DNA of 64,000 bases from assembly GCA_020055645.1 (NCBI GenBank), contig CM034549.1, positions 14,157,930 to 14,221,929 on the forward strand. The letters are read 5' to 3'. Positions 14,663-27,924 of this stretch are shown in pieces. Below the pieces are notes generated by a model that did not search any database, had not been told where the DNA came from, and worked only from the letters and a program-made list of their open reading frames with translations. This DNA comes from Tomocerus qinae (lineage: Eukaryota > Arthropoda > Collembola > Entomobryomorpha > Tomoceridae). A program made the translations under genes and the position numbers. Numbering within the stretch: the stretch's first letter is position 1; the number at the start of each line of letters is the position of its first letter.

Positions 14663-17600
14663 GTTTTGGCTACGTTGGCAGTCAGTTTGGGTCCATTCGC
14701 TGCCGGATTGGGTAAAGGATACAGTAGTCCAGCATTGGCGTCACTCCAGGAGTCTAAGACCAGCACTTTCCACGTATCTCCACAAGTAAGCAACCCAAAC
14801 GAATTTTCCTACTCAATATTTATGATCATGCATAATTTTATTTTGCTGTACAGAGACAAACTAACTACCCTACTAAATACAAATAATGGATATTGTATTA
14901 CTACATTCATGTGACTTTATAAAATATCTTACCAATGATGGTTACTATGTTGCATTCATGTCACTTATGCACCTATAGCATCTAAAAAATATGTTTACAG
15001 TAATGTCCTTACACAAAAAAGGCAATAAAGTAAATTCTGCTTCGTATTTGTAAAGTTAGTCATAATACTCCGTGTTCCTAAACACACAAGCACTAAAGCT
15101 AAACCGATGTTTATGACTGCAGCTTCTAAGAAAATCTACCAAACAAAACAGCACTGCAAAGAAAAAAAATGTTTGCTCATAATAAATAGTCAAAGTGTCA
15201 TTACTTTGTTTTACAATAGTGTCAATACTTTTATCTTTGCATTGTTGAATGATCACAAATCCCAAGTGTCAAGGCAAAGAAAAAAAACGCGTAGCAAATG
15301 ACATTTTCGTTGGTGCCAACTCTCCTTGTTGAAATTTTTTTACTTGAGAAAATTCGATATTTATTACTTGTGCATATTAAATAAAATATTGTTTTTGTCA
15401 TTTGACAGGAAGGATCATGGATCGCCAGCTTATCGTTCCTGGGTGCCCTATTTGGCTGCCTCTTTGGCGGTTTGATGCTTCAATTAGGAAGGAAAATGTC
15501 TTTACTGATAGTAGCACTCCCTTTCTCAGGCTCGTGGCTTCTTACTGTCTTTGCCCAAAGAGTAGAAATGATGTACAGCACTTCTTTCATAGGAGGATTT
15601 TTCTCTGCCATAACGCTTCTAGCAACTCAAGTAAGTATAGTCATATCTATCTATTACCAACCGTCGGCTATATAATACTGCAAGACTTGTTCGATAAAAC
15701 TCTGATTAAACCAACACAAATGAAGATACAGTGTTCACACTAACGTAATGATAAAAAGAACACAGATGTATATAGCTACTACGAAAACGAGTCTCTTCAT
15801 AGTTCCTTCTTTTGCAATCAAATTAGACAATGACTATCATCGTCACACCCACCTAACATTAGACCAAGACTACAAAATAGCCAACTTTATGAAGTAACCA
15901 GGGCCAGACAACTCCAATCAGCCAAAATCGGGCCAACGAATATAAATATTCTTCACACTAAAGTAATATGTAGTCCAATAGCATAAGCTATGAACAGAAA
16001 GCATAAAAAATGGATGCATCTATATAGTATTTAGATACATATTATATCAATAATAATATAGCACGAGAAGGAGCCACAAGAAATGATAAAATAGGGAACG
16101 CACAGGAACTGTTGCCAAAACATAGACAAACTGGAGTTCTAGGTCTTGCTACAACATACCTCACTGATGCAATATCGTCATTTGTAACTTTTTCTTGCTT
16201 TTACTTACATCTTTACTCTTGTCTTTCTCTTTCTCTCAAGTTATCGTCTTTTTTCATTTACACAAAAAGCGTCTATTATTAAAAGTAAAAGACAAACCAC
16301 ATTCACGCACCCGGCTCGACTGTTTATATCCTAAAAACTTTCCAACCCAAAATAAAGCTGATCACAAAACTTTGAACTCACGATTTCAATTTACCAAGAA
16401 ACTCCAGAAAGTAAAACTTTTTTACTACGAATAGAATTTCTATCTTAAATAAAAATGTCTCTATATTTGCCTCTGATGACTGTTGCGTAAAAGTATAACC
16501 TTCCCCCTTCATCATCACAACTTTTATTACACGCTCATACAATTACAATGTCGTCTGCTCCACTAAAGATAAGGGAAATAATGTATTCGAAACAACATTA
16601 TTCAAAAGATTACTAGAATAAAATCAAGTATAAGTTTAGATTTTCAGTTTAAATTGGTTTTGTTTGCTTACTGCAGACCCAGGAAACTTATGGCAGAAAA
16701 TGTCAGATTCGCTTTGCAGTGATTCTGATTATTCCAGCATTCAATGCATGCCATTTTTAGCATAAGCTACCTTACTAAATTAGTAACAGTTTTCCTACGC
16801 TATGTTATAATTAATATTTCTCGGATACTACTATACGGTATGTGAATACGAACAGGGCCGTTTTGCACACATACAGGGTGTTACTAATTGTAAATTAATG
16901 TAGGTATTATCTTTTTAAAGTTTTACTAGTTACAGCACTCGGAAACGATAAAGTTGTAAAAGTTGCTAACGGAAGACCTATGTCATTAGAAGATACAAGC
17001 TGAACATTTGGTGTTCTGTTCCCATTTGGAATTCTCGCTCACAAATAGTTTGTTAGTGCACAAGCTAAAAACGCAGGGCAGATGGTTATATATGTACAAT
17101 TATAGTCATAACGTCGAAACATATGCAAATGCATTACTATATGAGAATCGTCATCTTCAACGCAATACTATTATTATTCTAACAAACCAAACACTAACAA
17201 TGCTTATTCTAGTAGTGATAGTATCCTATAAGGCAGCATACTCAATAACATTGTCATATCTGGATAAAAGCATTAGCTCCTTCTATAATACACTATGTCT
17301 GATAAGTTAAGAAATGAGACCTAAAGAACTAATTGTGTTTAGTTTTTGTTGGTTTCTTACGCACCATTTCCACCAGCCTCCAGTGAGGGCTGTATTCATC
17401 AATTATAATAATGTGACACTGTAAAATGGAAGAAAGTAGTTAAGTAAACACCAAGGGAGATAGAAAGAATCTTTATGATGTCTAATGTACCTGAATAGTA
17501 TATCTTTGGTCTTTGCCAATAAATCTTATTGTTACTCAGCTATACAGTGAATTCCGCTTTGACTATTGCAGGTGTACGTGAGCGAGATATCACATCCCGA

Positions 17601-20365
17601 AATAAGGGGATGTCTCAGTGCCGTTCTGAAAATGGCAGGTCATCTGGGGACGCTTTCTTCATTTGCTCTGGGAGCGTTTCTTGACTGGAGACAATTGGCA
17701 ACTGTCGCAGCAGGAGCTCCCATCCTCTTTTTTCTGGCCATTCTTCCCATCCCTGAAACACCAAGTTTCCTTCTGTACCATGGCAGAGAGGAAGAAGCGT
17801 GCAAGTCAATGGCTTGGCTTCGGTCAAGAGGAGAAGATGTCGCCTCAGAAATAGAAACACTCCGTAGCAATATCATGACAAAACAAAAGAGTTTCTTGCC
17901 CAGGTGTTCTAGTCAATTCCCTTTAAGGCAACTTTTCATTACATGTGGATTGATGTTTTTCCAGAAATTCTCCGGTGTAACTGTCTTTTTTCACTATGCT
18001 GTTCCAATCTTCAGACAGGTGAGTTACCAAACATCACAAAAAATATCATCATCTTCTTAGATCAACATTTGCATTTATTGATGGAGTTGTAGTGGCTTTT
18101 CTCTTTTGTTTATTCTTCTCTATTGTTTGTTTATTTATGCTTCATTGTTGTTATTCCGGTACATTTACAGATCTATGGACGAGACACTTGCGGAGAAATT
18201 ATGGTACATTTATGAGCTTCATATCAGTTTGTTATTTTTGCTGACTTTGCTTTAATTATAATTATCTTTGAGCAGATATAACAACCTTCATTAGGGTAAT
18301 AATTCTTTTCGTTAGACCAGACAACAGATACTTATTTTCGTGTGTATTTCTAACAGGTATTCGGAAGATCATTAAATCCTCACGGAGCAGCAATCGTAGT
18401 GGTATTCCTCCAACTATTGGGCTCAATGACATCAGGACTGTTAATTGACACTGCGGGTCGCCTCCCATTGCTCACACTTTCAAATCTTTTCATATCTGGT
18501 AGTTTCTTTGGATTTGGTTTATACAACTGGATGGAGGAATCACTACCGCCGTCACATCCAGGATTCGGCCCTTCCTTGGACTGGATCCCTCTTACTTGTG
18601 TTCTCTTCTTCACACTCTTCTTTTCTATAGGCATCGGGCCTATTTCATGGCTTATGGTAAATTATAATCCCATTGCATTATCACTAGTTTACGTTAGCTC
18701 ATTTTGAGATTTTTCCTTTGAGTGACAGATGCAATATAATTAAATTTTCCAATTACACGCTTAATATACATTCAATGGGATTTTGTATGAAAAGACTAAC
18801 TTGCATTCGTTGACTTTTAGGTTGGCGAGCTTTTCCCTCTTGAATACAGGTACGTATGAACTCTTACCCTTTCTTATAATGCTAAGGAAATGATTATTCA
18901 GTCAGATTAGAGAGCAAGGAGCACTGCTAAATCGCTAACTATATAACTAGGTACTTATTTTCTAGTATAAAGTCGGTACTCATACTAACAAACAGACCAT
19001 TGTATAGGTATCCTTTTAAGGATGCAAGATACTCTATCTTAAAACATAGCAATTTCAAGTAGAGGTAGCTTCTATTATTAAGAGCAATAAAGTATAGTAC
19101 TTAGGAGATTATATAAGACAAGATTAGAGAAGACGAATTCTGTAGCAGGGATGAAAAATGGAATCAAAGCCAAGCTGCTTGATGTGAAGGAATCATCCTT
19201 GGCGTAGTGTGAGATAAAAGAGAATATAATGAATTATTATTACAGTTGAGTAATCGTAGCTGAGTTGACTTGATTTTGTCAGAGTAAGAGTGGATGGAGA
19301 TAGTTAGTGAAATTGGAAGAAGGAGTCTGAAGACTTTAGTCCTTGTTTGGAAGAAAAATGAATCTAATTTCAGTGTGATGTGTTCTTTAGCATTATCTTG
19401 TCTAATGTGTTGGTGTATGATTATATTTCAGAGGATTCGGCGGTGCAGTTTCCACCTCCTTCAGTTACGCTTGTGCTTTCGCAGCTGTCAAGACATACGT
19501 GGATATTCACGCACATGTCGGCTTATACGGAGCCTTTTGGATCTACTCTGGCGTTTCGATAGCAGGACTATTTTTCGTCTGTTGTGTAGTGCCCGAAACA
19601 AAAGGTGTGGAGCTTGAGGAAATGGAGCATCATACTGGATGTAGTAGCGCTACGACGAATTTGAACCCTTCGTCAGCTCACACAAATATGCCTAGTAGTA
19701 ACCCTGTAACCCTACCGGCCCCTGTCACTTCTGCAACAAATTTACTGAACACGTCGTCACATCATTCGCACACAAACCCTGGCTTGAGTAATGCAATGCC
19801 AGCGAATATCCCTTCTTCCTCTCCTATTGAGAACCACTATCCTCGGAAAACACCTCCAATGGTCCACCACCCTTTACAGCCTCATTCATATCCTCAATAT
19901 CAACAGAATTATCATCACCAATATCAAGATTACCCTTCTCATGTCTCTTACTCACATAATCACCCGGATATCTCTCCTCCTTCGAACGCCCCTACCTTCC
20001 TTGGTATGAATAGGATAAGTAACAATCCAATCGCACAACAACAACACTATCATGAACAAGATTTGCACGATCCAGGAATTCACTATCATCGTGATGTCAT
20101 ATCCCAACCGTCGCATCAGCGTAGTCATAGTCAGAATTTACCTAATATCCCTCAACACCATAATCACTATCATCAGCACAATCTCACAAGTAGTCATCCT
20201 CTCAGTCACCATCAACATCATCACCCACATCATCCGCTAATGTCTCATCTTGAGACTCTTCCACATCGAAGGCTCCCAATGCCTCCGATTAATTACAACT
20301 CTACTAACATTGCCTACAAAACAAGCGGGGGATCATTTCGGCCCAAAAAAGGCACCGCCGTATGA
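14663..20365 (+). CDS. MFS sugar transporter (Tret1/SLC2-like) with His-rich C-terminal tail; 5' exon(s) missing
   Basis: Predicted plasma-membrane sugar carrier of the major facilitator superfamily, closest in style to insect facilitated trehalose transporters (Tret1). Exons with GT-AG borders and compatible phases: 14663-14785, 15409-15630, 17572-18018, 18357-18656, 18821-18849, 19432-20365. Visible motifs in order: first membrane segment (ATLAVSLGPFAAGLG), GRK loop after the second, VYVSEISHPEIRG, the IPETPSFL version of PESPRFL, QKFSGVTVF, GRLP, GPISWLMVGELFP split across two exons, and PETKGVELEEME closing the last helix. All hallmarks of family MFS_1/Sugar_tr are present. The start codon is not located; one or more upstream exons must encode the N-terminus. 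After PETKG the same exon continues for about 245 residues of His/Ser/Pro/Asn/Gln-rich sequence, far longer than the usual short tail. Substrate cannot be told from sequence. Stop at 20363-20365. Confidence 0.88.
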
Positions 20366-22399
20366 CCCGAAAGAACAGCCTATTACTTAAGAGAAACAAT
20401 TGTAGACTAGTGGAGCATGATGTACACTTACTAAATATAAGACTTAACATTAATTAACATTGTAGATATACACATAAAAATGCATACTAAATGCTAAACT
20501 ACACAATACACACAACACATGCAAAAATATATTATGTGAAACACTTCAACAAAGATCTTAATAATTATAAATAGCTACAATATACATAATATTTCAATAA
20601 CAGAACAGCCATTGAGTGAGACTCGAGTGATCTAGATGATGCATTCATATCATCATCAATCAGTACTTTTAAGTATATGTACTTTTAGTATTTCACGTTG
20701 AGATTGAAATAATATATTGTACTCATGTTCATATTTCAATAGATACATTATAATATCTGTAAAATCAAGCTTATTGTGTCACAATATCAATATTACTACC
20801 AATTAAAGATGAAACAATACATTTCAAAAGTATATCATACAGAGAAAAGTCAAACTATAGCAATCGTTTCTGTACTGCCATGTACTACTAACTATCTACT
20901 ATATGTAATAGTTCGTTATTGTATAAATAATTTTTTCATTTCTCCTATGTATGTATCACGTGAATGGAAACTCTCATCATCATCACCGTATCAAAAATCC
21001 TGAACAACTTCATACAACAATATTGAATACGTAGGCAAAAATACAGCCTCCATCGTAAGAATATTTCTTCCTGTTCCGATATCCATTTTACAGATTCAGG
21101 ATTTGTATGTAAGCAATACTAAACGCGGGTTACACAATAGGGCTATGTAGTCCGTACCTGATAAGCTGCAACTTTCTCCCTGACTTTACTTTAATAACAC
21201 CTGATGTTGTAATGTAATTATATACTACCAGTAGGAAAACAATATCAACTCACTCTGAATCATTGAGATTGTTTTGAAAACTGTAATTATCCCTAATATA
21301 ACATTTAATAATCCAATAATATAGCAATACTTAGTCAATAGTACTATTATATGAGAGATAATAATCCAATCAACATGTCTGAGTCTGACAATAATCACAT
21401 ACACATACTCAAAGAAATGATTGATAAGATTACCTCTGAAATACAAGCCTTGTAACTTGATTCTTTCTTAGAGTCAATCGGTTCGTGAAAAACTTTCATT
21501 TTATTGTAAATACTAAACAATAGTCCTCATAATTCAAAAATAATAGCTTCGCTACTATGATGAAGGACATTTGTTGCAGTCAGTTCATACATTTGATTTG
21601 AGAAGTGTATTAAATTTACCAGTCAATTCAGTTTATAGGCCAAAATAATTCTTGAACTTCGATTTATAAAGCATCCATACTAGTTTTTATGATTATTATT
21701 TTGAATTTTGATTACTTCCACAGTAATTTGTGTTTGAAAAAAGTTATTAATTTTCTCCTCAGAACATTTTCAAAATATATTTCATAAAAGTGATGCTTAA
21801 TCCTATGTAAGCTATGTGAAGCCGTAGTTTAAATTGACTATTCGATTTATATATGCTTCTCCAATGTATGAACTCTACCTGCAGCAGTAGCAAACCAAAC
21901 ATGACACGAATAATATTCCACAATGTTATTCACTATGATATTCTATACTTATTCTATATCAAATCTTATGTAATTGTCAACATTAAGACACATTACATAG
22001 CAGTAGAAATCTTTCCTTGTCTCCTGGTATGTCTCTACCGTTATAGTACTAATTGGAAAGGTGAATACTTATGATATATATAATAATAATATTACATAAA
22101 TCTGTATTAAGCGAGTTACATCACACAACTTGTTCACAATTGTTGCATGTGTGATTAAGCCAAGGTACTTAAATACTTATTGCTAGGTTATGTAGGAGAT
22201 ACTAACAATTTAATTGGTTAAGGACGCTGTTTACGTTGGTTGCTAACGAAAAAAATATAATTTCCAAAATTTAACCCGTCAATTGTCACATCCGAAACCC
22301 CATAGTTAACCTACCCGGCCATTCCACTACCTCAAGGGGAAGTTTTGGCAGTGCAATATTGATAAACAAGATGCTATCAAGTCAATAACAAAATGAATT
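20366..22399. other. Intergenic, 3' side of the transporter
   Basis: AT-rich sequence with no supported gene. It should contain the transporter's 3' UTR. The remaining exons of MED20, which reads toward this region on the minus strand, were searched for by eye here and not found. Confidence 0.5.
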
Positions 22400-22527
22400 C
22401 CATGCGACATAAACGGCCGTCTTATGGTATAATATTTGTAAATCTATTGGTTAGTACTTTGGTTAGTACTAAATCACTATGACTACGGCGTCAATGCTTG
22501 TACTTGATGGCCGTTTATGTCACATGG
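22400..22527. repeat. 128-bp terminal-inverted-repeat element (MITE-like)
   Basis: The ends are 19-bp inverted repeats with one mismatch: CCATGCGACATAAACGGCC at 22400-22418 and its near-complement at 22509-22527. The interior holds a direct repeat of TTGGTTAGTAC around 22448-22472. No convincing target-site duplication flanks it, so superfamily is unassigned. Confidence 0.6.
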
Positions 22528-22796
22528 ACAATAGACATCCTTGATAGTAGTTATAACAACCATGGTTATAACTTAAACTTACAAGTATGAATGCATTGAA
22601 GCAAGATGCAAACAAAAAAGATTTTTGTACTAAAGTAATAACATTGCCAATGACGACAGGTGGAAATGCTACTATACAAGTCAGTATAGAAATCTTTATA
22701 ATATAATACACTTCCCCGTTTCCTAGAAACTAATTTTTGGAATTGCATTGACTTATGCCCTCGGTATTCCATCATCAGCAATTCGGGTCAACCTCC

Positions 22797-23165
22797 ATGC
22801 ATTTAAAATTCATCATAATATCTTTACATCGACTGTTATAACTTCCGGAGGATCAGTCTGATTTTTATGGGACCTACATTTTGGAACCGTGGACTATCAA
22901 GGAACAAAAGTTATTCGGAATTTTGATATAGTTGTTTTAAATGCATTTAAAAAAATCAAATTCCCAAAAAAATGAGTCATTTTTAGTTTTTTATAAAACG
23001 TTGATGTTTTTGGTCCATTTAAAGCAACTATATCAAAATTCCGAATGCTAACTTTTGTTCCTTGATAGTCCACGGTTCCAAAAATGTAGGTCCCATAAAA
23101 ATCAGACTGATCCTCCGGAAGTTATAATAGTCGATGTAAAAGATTTTTTAACATGCATTTTGATA
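22797..23165. repeat. Foldback MITE, about 370 bp
   Basis: Two arms of about 112-117 bp (22823-22934 and 23025-23141) are near-perfect reverse complements and share blocks such as CTTCCGGAGGATCAGTCTGA and GGACTATCAAGGAACAAAAG. They are separated by an AT-rich spacer of about 90 bp, and ATGCAT-containing ends extend the symmetry outward. A diverged relative of the right arm lies at about 54650-54850. No coding capacity. A foldback MITE is the simplest reading; its superfamily is unknown. Confidence 0.78.
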
Positions 23166-26100
23166 GTCCCCTGTGGTTGCTATGCAGGGCCAAAGTGTAA
23201 CCTTAAGCAATCTAAACAATGCTAGGAAAAAGGAAAACTGCTTTTTAAACAAGTTTCACTAACATTAGATTTTATTGATAGAGACAGGATCGATAGACTA
23301 AACTTGCAAAAGATAAAGCGGTTTTCGACAGATTGGAAGGAATGACTGCTGACATTACTTACTACACATAAGTACAAGTAGCTCAGCAATACTGAAAATG
23401 TAATTCAGACGTAGAAAAACATCTAAACTAGACTGTACTCTCCTGATGCATAAAATGTAATGCAACTGTTAAAAAAAGTAATACGCGCTTCCAGGAAACA
23501 AATAAGACAATAATAAAGACAATATCGTTATCCCTGATAAAAATATATCCATATTAGTACTAATACTAAACTATTACGAACATTTGGCAGTGTGCAGAAA
23601 CCTTCTAATTATGCAAAATAGATATATACTATCTGATTACAACTAAATAAGCCTAGAATTAGTAAATATCACATGAATGATTGCCATAATATTATCCCAT
23701 ATACTCCTTCGATGAAAATAAAACACCAATTATTTGTGTTCATGTCTTCTACTTATATTTACATTGACATTTCACAAAGTAACTGTGACAGACTTCTACC
23801 TAAGCCCACCTAAATGGGAAAAGGAGAGCAATTGATTGGACCTGTGTTTACGTTACAAAGATTTGTCACAAAAGAAGGTCATAATCCAACATAAATGCAC
23901 ATGTAAATTATGTAATAATCAAAATCAATGTATTTAAATTAAATACTAAGGAACAATTTTACTTTCATAAGTGTTCTACTAGTCTACTAACCACAAGATT
24001 CAGAATACATAATGAAAGTGTTAAAAGTCTTGTTGCCCTCTGCGGACTTATTTCATCATTTGTCTAATCTAAAATATAATTCAGATTTTTCAGATGTATT
24101 GTTAACAATATTCTGGCTGAAGGTGTATGTAAAGCGTTTTAGACAATGCTACATGATAAGCCTTCTTAGAGATTTCCACAAGAGAAATTTTATTTCATTA
24201 TGTAGCCATCACTTACATACGAACCGAAGAACGTATTAAAAATCCATATGTAAAGGAAACATAAGTTTCTGTTAAAACCGACTTAAACATTTAAATAGAG
24301 TTAAGAATTGTAAGCTCAATTGTACACATTGATGTGTCGATGTTGGTATTATTGGTAGAGACAAAATCTTGTACTGTATTTCGTCATCGGTCTTATTAAA
24401 TTCTCAAATGAGAATTGCTAGTAATAAAATATTGGCAAATTTGACAATGGTATAATTAATTGTGTCACACACAAGGAAAGGAAGCTGTGAAAGCATTTCT
24501 AATCTCACTTAAAAATACACTGGGAGCTTTAATTATTATAATATTAACCTGTATATTACTTAACTCGATAAATGCATATTATACAATTAGTATTCAACTT
24601 TTAGATATAGAAAATAAGAAAGGCAATTGTACACTTGTAAACAAGCATTATAAAATTGTCTCTTCCCTGACACACTTAAGAAAATATAAATATTTAATCA
24701 AAAGTTATGTTCAGCCATTTGAATAAGTTGTCACATAATATGTAATATGATCCATGCCTGAAATAGCTATTACAATCTTGATACATTAATTGACCATACT
24801 ATGAAGAGTAATAACATATTTACTCCAATATTTTTTTGGTTTTTGACAAGTTAATGTCATGAGCAATGAATGACTCTTTACTGATTACTGAACTGATTAC
24901 TGAACAGTAAGTAAAAAACTTGGATTATTACTTAATGTCCCTTCTAATTTACATGGGTGGTTGTGCAATGAGCAATTAAGTTGTACTTATTCTCTGTAAA
25001 AATGAAATATCTACTTGACTTCGCCAAAACCAAGTGCAAGTCATCGGAACATATCTTAAATGATTTTAACTTTAATTATCTCATGTTTGAATGTATCCTA
25101 AATCCTGTTAAACCTGTAGATTTATTATTTTGTCTTTAAGATACAATTCCATTCTAAAGATTGCTTCATACACTTAAGCTTAGAAATAACGAATACCATT
25201 GCCTATTAAATAGTACCTACAACCTGTACAGTATGGAAAAGGCTAACACTAACAATCTATAAAATTCTAAGTTATAGTGTTATTATAAATAATTATAAGT
25301 ACATTATAAGCATATAATATCATATAACTATTACTACTATTAAACATATTAATTACGCAAATTGTACTTTATGTTGACTTATGTACTTACTACTTACATT
25401 ATAGTACACAACAATGATATATTTAAATATATCGATAAGGATTAAAATATCATTCATGCTATGAAGTGATATACGAAGAAATGAAAAAATGTGTATGTCA
25501 AAAAAGAAAGCAGAGCAATAAACTTTTATAAAAGAAGTGTACAATTCAATATACACAAGACACACTGACATAAATATGAAAATCGCAAATCCTTTACAAC
25601 CTTACACGATGCATTAATATCAAGAATTTTGGGCACCCATTTTCATGTAAATTATAAAAAATATTGATAATTTGGAGACTTTTTACAAAAACAAATTAAT
25701 TTCGAACGCAAATAAACTTTTAAGCAATATGTATATGCAGCTCATGATCATTTGTATGTAAGTCAAGGTCAAACTTACTTATGAAAAATTATTTTCTAAA
25801 CTCGATCTAATTACATGGGATACTATTAGATATCACACAATATTACCTCAGCTCTCATGCAGCTCTCAAAAACACACAAAGGCCATAAAATTACCATTTG
25901 CTGAAAGTTATTTTGATCTAGAAATGATATTGGCCCAAATCATGCAAGAGTAATCTTCCGACGAATGTTAGTAATGTGCCTTTTGACATGCCAATTTTAT
26001 ATTATATAGATACTATGCAATAAAGCGAAGATAAGTTGACCAGTACAGGAAATGTAATAACATTATCATATAGCATGTACGAAGTACTGATGACTAAAAG

Positions 26101-26328
26101 AGGTGAATACCCACACTCTTAATGCTCTATCCTACAAAGTATAGGTTTACGATGATGTTTATACTGTATTTAAAACACCTGTGAATTATAAGTCACAGTT
26201 GCCCTATTACTATTACTGACCCCGAAACTAATAAAAATTGCCTCTATCTTTATGCAATGCATAGCTTTCGTTAACTTACAATTTAATAACACAATGCAAA
26301 GCTGAAAAAATGATAAATTATTATTTAC
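23166..26328. other. Intergenic / possible MED20 intron
   Basis: AT-rich, no supported exon. If MED20 is intact, its remaining exons should lie here or further left on the minus strand. I looked for its conserved HNSE-like and VEVEY-like segments and did not find them. A short tandem of the 12-mer ACTGATTACTGA occurs near 24881-24906. Confidence 0.45.
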
Positions 26329-26825
26329 TTAGCATTGCATTTGCGTATGTATCGCAGTCGATAAGAAATTGTCCAGTTTGAACTCCCCCAAGTGTGATAA
26401 CTCGGTTGATGAGAAGGTCAATGGTTTGTGCCCCAGTAAGACCGTCTTTTACAGGATACGGTTGTAATCTGTACAAATAAAATAAAATTATAAACCACAT
26501 AAACTCATACAAAGTTCGTATCATATCACATTCCTAAATGTATTTCAATCTAAAGAGTATTAATACACAATACGAAACCGAATACTTTCTTTCTTATCTC
26601 ATATACTACTAATATACTACTATAGCTCCATGTGTAACTTTCACCGAACTTTCACCAAGAGACTTTCACCAGAATTTTTACCAGTGCAACTGGAAATGTT
26701 GATTTAGTACAAAAACGGAAATATATTATGAAAGTGTTGGGAGTGACGAGTTGCGTATTATGACTATGACATTATCATTATAAAATTAAATTAAGTTGTA
26801 TCTTTACTTACACTGAAACTCCCAT
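26329..26825 (-). CDS. MED20: Mediator subunit MED20, N-terminal exons only
   Basis: MED20 is a head-module subunit of the Mediator complex linking transcription factors to RNA polymerase II. Coding exon 1 is 26812-26825 (ATG at 26825-26823, encoding MGVS plus two bases, then a GTAAGT donor). Exon 2 is 26329-26468 after a TTTGTACAG acceptor. The joined reading gives MGVSVLQPYPVKDG, then GAQTID, GQFLIDCDTYANAM. The start MGV, LQPYP, the GAQTI helix and the GQF-DC-TY segment are the recognised N-terminal signature of MED20. Exon 2 ends at A|GTAAAT in phase 1; read through, it would stop two codons later. The remaining roughly 150-160 residues expected for the family were not found downstream, so the gene is incomplete here: distant exons, strong divergence or truncation are all possible. 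It is divergent from mL64, with start codons 1.1 kb apart. Confidence 0.8.
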
Positions 26826-27924
26826 GATGCTTTTTTGTTTTAGACTTGCAATGCAATGCAATTAGTGGAAAAATGAAGAAAAAACACAAAAGTATCTGTG
26901 AAGTCAAACGCTAGCTGCTGGAGAAGTCTTTGAAACAACAGCAAATAGCAGTTGATAATTGCTGGGAATTTTAACACAACACGTTATGGAAAATGAATTA
27001 TTAAATGCTCTAATGGTAATATTGTGGAACCAGCATTTAAATAGTGAACAAATGTAGAAGAGTACATAACATTAGAATAAACAATGACAGTACTATTAAA
27101 ATTACTAAGCTATACAATACACATAAACTCCAATCCAATTTCTACTCAGTACAATAAGCCACCTGATGAATCCATTAAAAGGAAACCTTTATTTTCGTAA
27201 TTTTCTGTACTTGTAAATTACACCTTGAGATACAATACTAACCGTCGTGATCAAAAAATTGGACGTATTACATTAATTGATTTTTGACAAGCTTTATTGT
27301 AAATGTAATTCACTCATCACTGCCCTTGTAGTTGTATAAAAGTCTATGTGAAGTTTTGAATATGCGGCCCTAGTATATAAATGTTTACCGGCGCGGGTAA
27401 GCAAGGATGGAAGTTGATGTTCATAAAACGCACGAAAATGTAATCTTGGTCAATCAACCAGCTAGCTGCAGCTGCAATACTGCAAGGGTGAAGGATCAAG
27501 GACTATTTTTTATTTACCTTCTTCATTCTTATGTCTTACTTTTACTTTTGAAGAAAGTTCAGAAAGAAAGACCATAAATATAACATTGAATTTGAATACT
27601 CTGAAACCCTGAATTGCTTATCCAACATCCAGATCCACTGAATCTTTTCTTTTTCTCGGCCATTGGCCAAAAGTTTCTAAAGCCTCTAAAACAGGTATTC
27701 GTTTTTTTGTACTTTTTAAATAATCTCCCTAATGGTAACACTAGATTAGGTATAAATGAGCTAACCTCGTATATTATCATTTAATATCTTTGTTTGTCGT
27801 ATAATTTATGCATTTATTTGGAAAACCAAATGCTCCACACGTATTTTGAGATTTTAACATGTCTAATCAACCGATTTCCTTTTATTTTTGTACAGAAATC
27901 CTTTGTATCACATTTATATAAACT
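26826..27924. promoter_or_regulatory. Divergent intergenic region between MED20 and mL64
   Basis: 1.1 kb separates the start codons of two housekeeping genes pointing away from each other, so both promoters must lie here or in untranslated exons. A polypyrimidine stretch ending in TGTACAG at about 27886-27895 could be the acceptor of a 5' UTR intron of mL64. No core promoter element could be assigned with confidence. Confidence 0.4.

Noticed and set aside
24881-24906. Tandem 12-mer ACTGATTACTGA
   Set aside because: Only two copies; too short to call a repeat array.
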